64,000 nt of DNA from Paenibacillus sp. PL2-23. GTDB taxonomy: Bacteria > Bacillota > Bacilli > Paenibacillales > Paenibacillaceae. The notes below the pieces were generated by a model that was not told the origin of the DNA, searched no databases, and saw only the letters and a program-made list of their open reading frames with translations. Positions 1-6,822 of this stretch are shown piece by piece. Position 1 is the stretch's first letter. Each line of letters begins with the position of its first letter. The stretch is from positions 1,531,501-1,595,500 of the forward strand of contig NZ_CP162129.1 of the NCBI RefSeq assembly GCF_040834005.1. The letters run 5' to 3'. Both the position numbers and the translations under genes were made by a program.

Positions 1-800
1 TCGTCAGTCATACGGTGGCTGTCCAGATGTCCGAACAGGCCGTTGGTCGTTACCCAGTGCCGGGGCGCGATCTCCCGAATGATATCAACCTGAACCTTGG
101 CGAAATCGATGACGCTGTCGGATATAAATCTTTTTTCGTCCAAATAGAGATGAGGATTCGGCTGCTTGCCCGCTGTTGTCATACGGGACAGATGGACCTG
201 GGACCAGTCCGTATAGGTTTGGCTCCAGAACACTGTACCCCATGCCTCGTTCAAAGCCTCAAGACTGCCGTATTTGCGCTGCAGCCATTCCCGGAAAGCC
301 GCGTGATCAGCAGGCGAATAAAACTCCGAAATTTCACAGTTGAACTCGTTGTCAATCTGCCAGCCGACAATAGCGGGATGATCGCGGTAATGCTCTGCCA
401 TCCTCCGTACGATAATAGCGCACAGCTCCCGGTACTTCGGGCTGTTGTAGTTGTAATGGCGGCGCAGCCCGTGTTCAATCGTCTGTCCGTTGAAGTTGAC
501 GTTCAGCACCTCCGGATACTTCTGCGTGAGCCAAGCGGGCGGCGTTGCTGTTGGTGTGCCCATAATGATCTGCAGTCCATGCTGATGGGCGAGCTCCAGC
601 GCTTTGTCGAACAGCTCGAAGGAGAAGACACCCTCCCGGGGCTCGAAGATCGACCAGGCGAATTCGCCGACTCGAACGATCGAGATGCCGAGCTCCGCCA
701 TGCGGCGGAAATCATCCGCCCAGAGCTCCTCCTTCCAGTGCTCCGGGTAATAGCAGACTCCAAGTCGTAAATGGTCAAGCGCGGTTGTTGGCTGATTCAT
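1..800 (-). CDS. GH42 beta-galactosidase, N-terminal part (3' end outside window)
   Basis: Hydrolyses beta-galactosides, probably in the cytoplasm. The frame opens at an ATG preceded by AGGAGG at 6 nt and runs 266 codons off the left edge without a stop. Early residues include GVCYYPEHW and IVRVGEFAW, typical of the glycoside hydrolase family 42 barrel entry. The segment GWQIDNEF near residues 146-153 holds the Asn-Glu pair whose Glu (about E152) is the family acid/base. The nucleophile and the C-terminal domains lie outside the window. No signal peptide is seen. It is divergent from an AraC-type regulator, the usual local control of such genes. Confidence in the family is high; the substrate (galactosides versus arabinogalacto-oligosaccharides) cannot be told. 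Confidence 0.93.
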   Translation of the reverse strand, partial: MNQPTTALDHLRLGVCYYPEHWKEELWADDFRRMAELGISIVRVGEFAWSIFEPREGVFSFELFDKALELAHQHGLQIIMGTPTATPPAWLTQKYPEVLNVNFNGQTIEHGLRRHYNYNSPKYRELCAIIVRRMAEHYRDHPAIVGWQIDNEFNCEISEFYSPADHAAFREWLQRKYGSLEALNEAWGTVFWSQTYTDWSQVHLSRMTTAGKQPNPHLYLDEKRFISDSVIDFAKVQVDIIREIAPRHWVTTNGLFGHLDSHRMTD

Positions 801-817
801 GCATGCTCCTCCTACAT

Positions 818-914
818 CAAAATATTGCGATTATAATTGGAATAGATATAGTGTAAGATGCTTTTCGACTCGCGTATATGACAATATCCTGCGACAGATA
901 GTACAATATTGCTA
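818..914. promoter_or_regulatory. Candidate divergent operator region, repeated AATATTGC
   Basis: The 145-bp space between the GH42 gene and the AraC-type gene carries AATATTGC at 821-828 and again at 905-912, with a related ACAATATCCTGC at 881-892. Repeated half-sites between an AraC-type regulator and its divergent target are a usual arrangement, but binding here is only inferred. Confidence 0.3.
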
Positions 915-945
915 AACGCTGTTTCAAAAGGAGAGTGCGCCTGCA

Positions 946-1794
946 TTGCATATCCACTGTATCGTTCCCAAGCCGTCGTATCCGCTGTATGTCTGTTATC
1001 CCGACATGTTCGGACGTTACTCTGACTTCCCTCACCATGCGGAGCGAAGAGAAGAAGGCGTTCTGAAGGAATATAATCTTCATCTCATATTTGGGGGCGG
1101 CGGGTATGTGGTAGGAGAAGACGGGGAACAGGTTCAAGTGAAGGCGGGAGAAGGCTTTCTATTCGCGAAGGAAGCGTTCCAGCAATATGGTTCAAGCCAG
1201 TCGGACCCATGGGATGTCAGGTGGATTCACTTCACGGCGTCCATTCCTTCTGCAATGCTTAGGGGGGCGGATGAGGCAGGAGCCTGGCTGTTCTCCTTCT
1301 CGGAAGGTGCGAGAATGCAGGAGCTGACGGATCGTATGTATGAGCTTAGCGATTCGTTCGGCTTGGGGAGCGAAGCGGCCATTTCGGCTTTGCTGTACGA
1401 GCTGCTAGCTCAGTTGGATCAGCATACTGAAAGTCTGGAGGGCGCTGCGGCGCTCCGGAAGCGCCGGGAAATGCGGGAGGCTGCCGATATCATTCGCAGC
1501 CGGTGCCGGGAGGCCTGGGATATCGCGGGCATGGCGAAGCTGACCGGGTATAGCCCTTATCATTTTATCCGAGTGTTCGGAGATGTCATGGGGAGGACGC
1601 CCATTCGCTATCTGACGGAGTGCCGCATGTTGGAGGCGAAGCTGCTGCTTGCCACCTCGGGGCTGCCGATCAAGGACGTTGCGCAACGGTGCGGCTTCTC
1701 GCAAGCAAGCTATTTCATCCGCGTCTTCCGAGGGATGGAGGGTCTGTCGCCGTCCGCTTATCGTGAGCTCCACGGCCGACATGGCCAGTCGTAA
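946..1794 (+). CDS. AraC-family transcriptional regulator (sugar-responsive type)
   Basis: DNA-binding regulator of 282 residues. Residues 1-150 look like the cupin-type ligand-binding arm of AraC proteins (glycine-rich strand, then VKAGEGFLFAKEAFQQYGSS). Residues about 180-278 contain two helix-turn-helix motifs, the second with FSQASYFIRVFRGMEGLSP, the AraC signature. The start chosen is TTG with AAAAGGAG 12 nt upstream; no better ATG lies in frame near it. It sits divergently from the GH42 beta-galactosidase gene and probably activates it in response to a galactoside. No membrane segment is visible. The ligand is unknown. Confidence 0.9.
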   Translation: MHIHCIVPKPSYPLYVCYPDMFGRYSDFPHHAERREEGVLKEYNLHLIFGGGGYVVGEDGEQVQVKAGEGFLFAKEAFQQYGSSQSDPWDVRWIHFTASIPSAMLRGADEAGAWLFSFSEGARMQELTDRMYELSDSFGLGSEAAISALLYELLAQLDQHTESLEGAAALRKRREMREAADIIRSRCREAWDIAGMAKLTGYSPYHFIRVFGDVMGRTPIRYLTECRMLEAKLLLATSGLPIKDVAQRCGFSQASYFIRVFRGMEGLSPSAYRELHGRHGQS

Positions 1795-1901
1795 CAGGAG
1801 GTTACGGCAATCTGGAAGTGCCAAGCATGCCATTCGGTGCTAGAATGGAGGATATGACTTCTGCCGGATGGCGGAGGAAGCTTGAGGGGAGAACGTACGG
1901 A

Positions 1902-2888
1902 ATGTGGCTTACCTATTCAATACTTGCGGCAATCAGCTTTGGGCTTCGAGGCATCCTATATCATTGGACCAGCCAGAAGCCTGTGAGCCGCAACGCGCTT
2001 CTATGCGGCACTTTTACGATGGGAGCGGTTATTAACCTGGCATTATGGCTGCTGCTGAGCTCCGAGTGGACGACTGCTTGTCTGATCGGGATGCAGATGG
2101 GGCTGTTTTCCTTCGGCGCGAATGCCAGCATGTTCAAAGGCTTTGCGGTGGGCAAGGCGTCGCTTGTTGCTATATTAACGGCACTGCCGTCCGTTGTTGT
2201 GGTGGCGCTTGCTTATTTGATGTGGGATGAACGATTGTATGCCGCGCAGCTTATCGCGTTTCTTATTATCGTAGGCGGCGTGCTGCTGGTTCGGTATTCC
2301 AATGATCTGTCGCTTCGCAATCTGCAGGGGGCACAGTGGGGCTTGCTGGCGCTGCTGCTGTTCGCCGGCAATGATCTGTCGGGCAAATGGTCGACTATTA
2401 TGGAGGCGTCGTTATATCCGACTTTGTTTATGATGTTCTCGACTGGCGCGTCCTGCTTTGGCCTGTGGTGGTGGAAGGATACAAGGAGCGCAGCAGCCCG
2501 CAGCCGGGCTGCCGCTGCTTCGGAGGCGGCGGTGACGGAGGAGGTTCGTATAGCCGCGGCAGCCGCGGCGACGGCAGGCTCGACCCCGGGTACGACGATC
2601 GCTGCTGCTGTACCTCCTGTTACGCCGGAAGCTCATGGGTGGAGCGAAAGCCGCGCCTTCCTGGTCGGCATGGCCATCGGCATAACGAACACTGTCGGTA
2701 TGATGCTTATTATTGTGGCTTTTGATCTGGGCAAGGCGGGCCTCGTCTCGGCTGTTGTGGCGGCGAACGTGCTGCTTATGCTGCTGTATACGCGCTTCGT
2801 CGTGAAGGAGAGGTTCAAGCGAACCGAGCTGATCGGCATTACCCTCGCATTCGCAGGACTCGTGCTGATGCGGCTGTTCGGGGAGTAA
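1902..2888 (+). CDS. EamA/DMT-family membrane transporter
   Basis: Predicted integral membrane exporter of 328 residues with about ten hydrophobic segments in two homologous halves (EamA repeats), the drug/metabolite transporter plan. The ATG at 1902 follows GAGGGGA at 11 nt and puts the first membrane segment (WLTYSILAAISFGLRGILY) at the N-terminus; an ATG 84 nt upstream in frame would add an unlikely charged leader. A cytoplasmic or loop insertion of about 45 residues rich in Ala, Glu and Thr splits the two halves around residues 200-245 and is longer than usual. It lies downstream of the AraC-type gene in the same direction. Substrate unknown. Confidence 0.85.
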   Translation: MWLTYSILAAISFGLRGILYHWTSQKPVSRNALLCGTFTMGAVINLALWLLLSSEWTTACLIGMQMGLFSFGANASMFKGFAVGKASLVAILTALPSVVVVALAYLMWDERLYAAQLIAFLIIVGGVLLVRYSNDLSLRNLQGAQWGLLALLLFAGNDLSGKWSTIMEASLYPTLFMMFSTGASCFGLWWWKDTRSAAARSRAAAASEAAVTEEVRIAAAAAATAGSTPGTTIAAAVPPVTPEAHGWSESRAFLVGMAIGITNTVGMMLIIVAFDLGKAGLVSAVVAANVLLMLLYTRFVVKERFKRTELIGITLAFAGLVLMRLFGE

Positions 2889-2911
2889 TCGAGAGGGGGA
2901 GGGCAAGCGCG

Positions 2912-3949
2912 ATGAGATTTTATACGGATCCTAGAGGGACGGCTTACGAGCAAATTATAGATGTGGCGATTGCGGAATCGGAATGTTTTATCCTCAAGGA
3001 GCATACAGGCGGCTGGGCAGGTATGTTGAGAAGCGACAGCTATAATAAGGTGCTGGAAGAGCTGAAGCCTTACCTGATTGACACCATTGACCTCAAGGAT
3101 GCTGATATGGACGAAATCATGCAAGCGCAGAAGCTGTTTCGCAGCAATGCCTATTACACAGCGGGCACCTATCATAAGTATCGCTGCTGCGAAGCTAGCG
3201 GCTTAATACTAAAGGGTGCCGCATATCGTCTATCGGATTGGATTTATCCGCAGCTGCCGGAGGATTTGTGCTTCGTGATGGAGGGCGGCGGGGATTACCT
3301 CTACTCCATTGTCCATGAAGGAATGTATGGCCTGGAGGTTACGGAGGAGCAAGCGCGCGAGCTGATGGAGCGAATTACGGGGCTGTTTCTGGAATTGGAG
3401 GAGCATCGGGCTTTGGAGCGATTGCTCGACGATGCCATCAAGCATCGGTCCGACAAGCTGTATATCAGCGGTCATCGGCTCGCGGAGCTGCCAGGACGCA
3501 TTAGGGAGCTTACGGAATTGCGGGAATTGGACATTTTCGAACAAGATGTATATCGGCTTCCAGAAGAGCTGTTCGAGCTGAGCAAGCTGGAACGGTTGGT
3601 TGTTATGACAGCTGATCTGGCGTGTATTCCCGCTTCCATCGCCAAGCTGCGAAACTTGAAGGAGCTGAATATTAGCTGCGGCAGCTCGGATCGGCCTGCC
3701 CCGGGCTGGCAGGTCAAGCCGAAGGAGGCCATCAGCTTGAACCGAATACCTCCAGAGATTGGGGAGCTGGAGGAGCTGGAGCGGCTGTCCATCCAATATT
3801 GTGCGATTGAGGAGCTGCCGCCCGAGCTGGAGAAGCTGAAGCGCTTGAAGTCGCTGTATTTGAGCAATTGTATGATCAAGACAAAGCCAGCTTTCCTCAG
3901 GCGAATGAGGAATCTGGAGCATGTTCATTTGTCGCAGGGTTTATTCTGA
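2912..3949 (+). CDS. Leucine-rich repeat protein with unrecognised N-terminal domain
   Basis: A 345-residue soluble protein. The first 180 residues are not recognised; they are acidic and contain a segment FVMEGGGDYLYSIVHEG. From about residue 190 to the end there are leucine-rich repeats of 23-24 residues with the pattern LxxLPxxIxxLxxLxxLxI, for example LPEELFELSKLERLVV and IPPEIGELEELERLSI. Such repeats form a curved protein-binding surface; in Paenibacillaceae stand-alone LRR proteins have no settled function. The start ATG follows GAGGGGGAGGG. Its 3' end overlaps the convergent HAD gene by 25 nt. No signal peptide is seen, so it is probably cytoplasmic. Confidence 0.85.
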   Translation: MRFYTDPRGTAYEQIIDVAIAESECFILKEHTGGWAGMLRSDSYNKVLEELKPYLIDTIDLKDADMDEIMQAQKLFRSNAYYTAGTYHKYRCCEASGLILKGAAYRLSDWIYPQLPEDLCFVMEGGGDYLYSIVHEGMYGLEVTEEQARELMERITGLFLELEEHRALERLLDDAIKHRSDKLYISGHRLAELPGRIRELTELRELDIFEQDVYRLPEELFELSKLERLVVMTADLACIPASIAKLRNLKELNISCGSSDRPAPGWQVKPKEAISLNRIPPEIGELEELERLSIQYCAIEELPPELEKLKRLKSLYLSNCMIKTKPAFLRRMRNLEHVHLSQGLF

Positions 3950-4797
3950 GGTGTCAATTCGTTAGCTATCAGATTCACAATAAACTGCGCCACACCGTCA
4001 GCGTTATTGCTTTCGGTGAGATGTGTGGCCATCGAAGCAAGCTTCGGATGGGCGTTGGATACAGCTATCCTGGTTCCTGAGGCTTCGAATAGACCGACGT
4101 CATTCAAGTTATCTCCAAACACAATAAGCTGATCCGGACTGCAACCGACGTAGGCAGCCCACTTTCGAGCACCCTCGTATTTGTTGGCGTCCGGATGGCT
4201 GAATTCCAGAAAAAAATGGTCTTGGATATAACTGTCTTTCATGAGGTGGATACATACGCTTTCCTCGAATTGTCTCCGAATTTGGGCTTCAAGCGGCTGC
4301 AGCTCCTCCAATAAACCGATGTAGGTTATAATCAATGTGCGGCATGCGTCAGGACAGATGAGCTGATCAAGCTCAACAAACCTGGGATCATTAGGCCGAC
4401 TGTTATAGAATGCTGTATCTCCCGAACGGCTCAGTCGTTCATGGAACACTTTTTCTTTATTCTCTGAATCGAGGGCAAATAGTAAAGGGGTAAGCCCAAG
4501 AGATTTCCCAATGCTTATTATCTTGTGTGTCACGTTTCTGTCCAGCCAAGCTCCTTCGATAACCTGTCCTGTCAGCGGATCGAACAGCATTGCCCCGTTA
4601 TATAGAACCAGTGGATGCTTCCATGGAATATCGCCGACAACTCGGTTTGAGCTTATGTAGCTTCTCGCCGTTGCATAACCAATAGCCGCCCCAGACTGAA
4701 TTGCTTCAGTAATGACCTGTTTCGTGTATGGCGATAACGTGGCGTCCGAATGCAGCAGTGTCCCGTCAAGATCAGTGAGAATGTACGAGGTGGTCAT
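3925..4797 (-). CDS. Cof-type HAD-IIB family phosphatase
   Basis: A 290-residue haloacid-dehalogenase superfamily hydrolase, probably acting on sugar phosphates or cofactors such as FMN or PLP. Motif I TDLDGTLL near residue 8 supplies the two catalytic aspartates; motif II lies in IGYATARSY; the C2-type cap fills the middle; motifs III and IV are near GARKWA and LIVFGDNLNDVGLF, whose Asp residues bind magnesium. ATG start with GGAGG about 10 nt upstream. It is convergent with the LRR gene and overlaps it by 25 nt. Substrate cannot be assigned from sequence. Confidence 0.92.
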   Translation of the reverse strand: MTTSYILTDLDGTLLHSDATLSPYTKQVITEAIQSGAAIGYATARSYISSNRVVGDIPWKHPLVLYNGAMLFDPLTGQVIEGAWLDRNVTHKIISIGKSLGLTPLLFALDSENKEKVFHERLSRSGDTAFYNSRPNDPRFVELDQLICPDACRTLIITYIGLLEELQPLEAQIRRQFEESVCIHLMKDSYIQDHFFLEFSHPDANKYEGARKWAAYVGCSPDQLIVFGDNLNDVGLFEASGTRIAVSNAHPKLASMATHLTESNNADGVAQFIVNLIANELTPQNKPCDK

Positions 4798-4906
4798 ATA
4801 GACTTAGCCTCCGTTTTATATTGGATCAACACCTATTAAGCATCGCATAGTGCCGATTGAGGCGTCAATATCTAGTGATTCCCTTTTAATTCTCGTGGGG
4901 CTACTT

Positions 4907-5374
4907 GAACTTGAGGAGCGATAGCGACACGAGAGATCGTTATGGGGGCTGATGGAGCGACTTGAGGAGCGATAGCGACACGAGAGAGCGTTATGGGGGT
5001 TGAGGGAGCCACTTAAGGAGCGATAGCGACACGAGAGATCGTTATGGTGGCTGAGGGAGCGACTTAAGGAGCGATAGCGACACGAGAGATCGTTATGGTG
5101 GCTGAGGGAGCGACTTAAGGAGCGATAGCGACACGGGAGATCGTTATGGGGTCTGCGGAAGCGACTTATGGAGCGATAGCGATACGAGAGATCGTTATGG
5201 GGGCTGAGGGAGCGACTTAAGGAGCGATAGCGACACGAGAGATCGTTATGGTGGCTGAGGGAGCGACTTAAGGAGCGATAGCGACACGGGAGATCGTTAT
5301 GGGGTCTGCGGAAGCGACTTATGGAGCGATAGCGATACGAGAGATCGTTATGGGGGCTGAGCGTGCGACTTGAG
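4907..5374. repeat. 51-bp tandem repeat array, about nine copies
   Basis: The core GGAGCGATAGCGACACGAGA recurs with its GAGCG at 4916, 4967, 5018, 5069, 5120, 5171, 5222, 5273 and 5324, an exact 51-bp period. Each unit also carries GATCGTTATGG and GAGGGAGCGACTTAAGG. Copies 4-6 and 7-9 are nearly identical three-unit blocks, so a 153-bp block was duplicated. As 51 is divisible by three, one strand stays open throughout and reads as a 17-residue Ser/Arg/Tyr-rich repeat, which I do not believe is a gene. The rest of the 680-bp gap between the HAD gene and tatC holds nothing else clear except a weak hairpin after tatC. Confidence 0.95.
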
Positions 5375-5439
5375 GTGTTTGGTAGCTGCACCACTACGCT
5401 GAGCTGCTGGGCAATTAATTGGGATAGGGGCGAACAAAC

Positions 5440-5466
5440 GGCGAGGGCACCCATAGAGGCGCCCTT
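5440..5466 (-). terminator. Weak hairpin downstream of tatC
   Basis: On the minus strand AGGGC at 5465-5461 pairs with GCCCT at 5448-5444, shortly after the tatC stop. No strong T-run follows, so termination is uncertain. Confidence 0.3.
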
Positions 5467-5479
5467 CTGCAGCTTAAGC

Positions 5480-6226
5480 TTACACCGCTGGCAGCTCTGC
5501 CTGCGCTGCTTCGCGCTTTCGGAAGGCGGAATGGGACAATAGAACGCTTAACTCGAACAAAGCGGAGAGCGGGAGCAGGATAATGAACGACGATACGAAG
5601 TCAGGCGGCGAGATCAGGTTCGAGACAATGACGAGCACCAGATACGCGTATCGGCGGGACTTGCGCAGACGTTCAGGCGTGAGCAGGCCAATCCGCGTAA
5701 GGAACATGACGACTATTGGCAGCTCGAAGGCGGCTCCCATGGGGAGCACAATATTCATCATGAAGCTGAAATATTGGGTAGCGCCGTAGGTCTCCACAAG
5801 GTTCAGCTTAGCGGAGATGTCGCTGACGAAGGAATAGCTGATGGGCAGCAGCACGAAATAACCAAAGGCGAGACCAAGCAGCAGGCCAACTGCGCTGTAA
5901 GGCACATATCTCAAGGCAGCTGAGCGTTCATGGGCATGCAGGCCTTGCTTGACGAAGCCCCACAGCAAGTACAGTGCTGACGGAATCGTAACGGTGGCGG
6001 CGACCACCATTGCGATGTTCATATACATCCGTACGCCGTCAAACGGGGAGAATACATTCCATTCCAGCTCGGAGGCGGGCGGCCGGCTCTTCAAATAGTC
6101 GAGCAAGTATGGCGCGGCCGCCAGGCCCCCGATCAGACTAATGGCAAAAATAATAAGAATAGCGATTAACTGCTTGCGAAGCTCTGCGATATGGGTAAGG
6201 AGCGGCATGATCGGCAGCTTGTTCAT
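5480..6226 (-). CDS. tatC: Twin-arginine translocase subunit TatC
   Basis: Membrane receptor of the Tat pathway, which binds twin-arginine signal peptides and exports folded proteins. 248 residues with six hydrophobic segments. The N-terminal LTHIAELRKQL is the conserved cytosolic Tat helix (family form HLxELRxRL), and the family residues F-SPFDG..Y and the Pro-rich loop are present. Its ATG overlaps the stop of the upstream TnrA-like gene as ATGA, which implies translational coupling. tatA and a twin-arginine flavoenzyme lie divergently 0.3-3 kb away, so this TatC very likely serves that substrate. It may also serve others, since the rest of the genome is unseen. Confidence 0.96.
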   Translation of the reverse strand: MNKLPIMPLLTHIAELRKQLIAILIIFAISLIGGLAAAPYLLDYLKSRPPASELEWNVFSPFDGVRMYMNIAMVVAATVTIPSALYLLWGFVKQGLHAHERSAALRYVPYSAVGLLLGLAFGYFVLLPISYSFVSDISAKLNLVETYGATQYFSFMMNIVLPMGAAFELPIVVMFLTRIGLLTPERLRKSRRYAYLVLVIVSNLISPPDFVSSFIILLPLSALFELSVLLSHSAFRKREAAQAELPAV

Positions 6227-6483
6227 GAGCGAAAACGCCTCCTTGTACCCCCCTCGTCACTACGATTATCCAGACCTTTGCGAAGCTCGAATGTATGGAA
6301 GCCATCCCGCAGCTTGCGATGAATTTCCTTCAGCAGCTCGACGTCCTCGAATGAAAACTTTCTTGCCCCGCCATTCGTTCTCTCCGGAAATACCAGCTGC
6401 TTGTCCTCATAATAGCGAATCTGTCGCTCCGACAAACCTGTCAGCTGCTTCACAGTACCAATGCCCATTACCTTAAGACTCAT
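6223..6483 (-). CDS. MerR-family regulator of the TnrA/GlnR type
   Basis: An 86-residue DNA-binding protein. Residues 6-70 form a MerR-type winged helix with TVKQLTGLSERQIRYYEDK and RKFSFEDVELLKEI, very close to Bacillus TnrA and GlnR (TGLSxRQIRYYE, FPxR, RKxSFxDVExL). In the known family these proteins control nitrogen genes and are themselves controlled by feedback-inhibited glutamine synthetase through a C-terminal tail. Here the tail is short and ends RRRFRS. The start chosen is the ATG with GGAGG 7 nt upstream; an in-frame ATG 57 nt earlier would add an unrelated leader. It overlaps tatC by 4 nt, and a perfect TnrA/GlnR operator lies 63 nt upstream of its start. It may be a paralogue of a main GlnR elsewhere in the genome. 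Confidence 0.9.
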   Translation of the reverse strand: MSLKVMGIGTVKQLTGLSERQIRYYEDKQLVFPERTNGGARKFSFEDVELLKEIHRKLRDGFHTFELRKGLDNRSDEGGTRRRFRS

Positions 6484-6545
6484 AGCTCCGCCTCCTGGAA
6501 CGATTAGTGAACAGCCGCTGGAGTGAGATCTGGATGTCACAACTG

Positions 6546-6562
6546 TGTAATATTATTTCACA
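6546..6562. promoter_or_regulatory. Perfect GlnR/TnrA operator upstream of the regulator-tatC operon
   Basis: TGTAATATTATTTCACA matches TGTNA-N7-TNACA at every fixed position. It lies 63 nt before the start of the TnrA-like gene, consistent with autoregulation or with control by a housekeeping GlnR. Its AT-rich centre could overlap a -10 element read leftward. Confidence 0.75.
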
Positions 6563-6726
6563 TTAACAGCTGTTGGGTGAAATTTTAGCAAGGATCGGAA
6601 GCTTTTGACAATGGTAGAAACGAACTATCCTTTATAAAGTTGGTATTAATTAGGTCATAAATCTAGGTTATTCAGCCTATATTCAGGAAGTTTATCGAAC
6701 TGCGCTCATGGTGAAAAATTAATTTA

Positions 6727-6743
6727 TGTTAGGTATCCTTACA
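6727..6743. promoter_or_regulatory. Perfect GlnR/TnrA operator upstream of the Tat flavoenzyme operon
   Basis: TGTTAGGTATCCTTACA matches TGTNA-N7-TNACA at every fixed position. It lies 80 nt before the flavoenzyme start. If the extended -10 at 6771-6779 is used, its centre is about 51 nt upstream of the transcription start, the position known for TnrA-activated promoters in Bacillus subtilis. Confidence 0.75.
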
Positions 6744-6770
6744 AAAGTTTAGATACAGCCGTAAGCTCCG

Positions 6771-6779
6771 TGTTATCGT
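6771..6779 (+). promoter_or_regulatory. Candidate extended -10 element for the Tat flavoenzyme operon
   Basis: TGTTATCGT resembles TGnTATAAT (four of six in the hexamer plus the TG extension). There is no good -35 hexamer, as expected for an activator-dependent promoter. Inferred only. Confidence 0.35.
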
Positions 6780-6822
6780 TTCGGTGTGTCCACAACGAAG
6801 CTGATGAATAGGAGTGAGCGGG

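Noticed and set aside
15..770. Plus-strand frame of 251 codons opposite the GH42 gene
   Set aside because: The minus strand encodes a clear GH42 protein here; the antisense frame has no domain.
4816..5454. Minus-strand open frame of 212 codons with a 17-residue Ser/Arg/Tyr repeat
   Set aside because: It is the translation of the 51-bp tandem array; the period keeps the frame open, and there is no domain and no convincing ribosome binding site.
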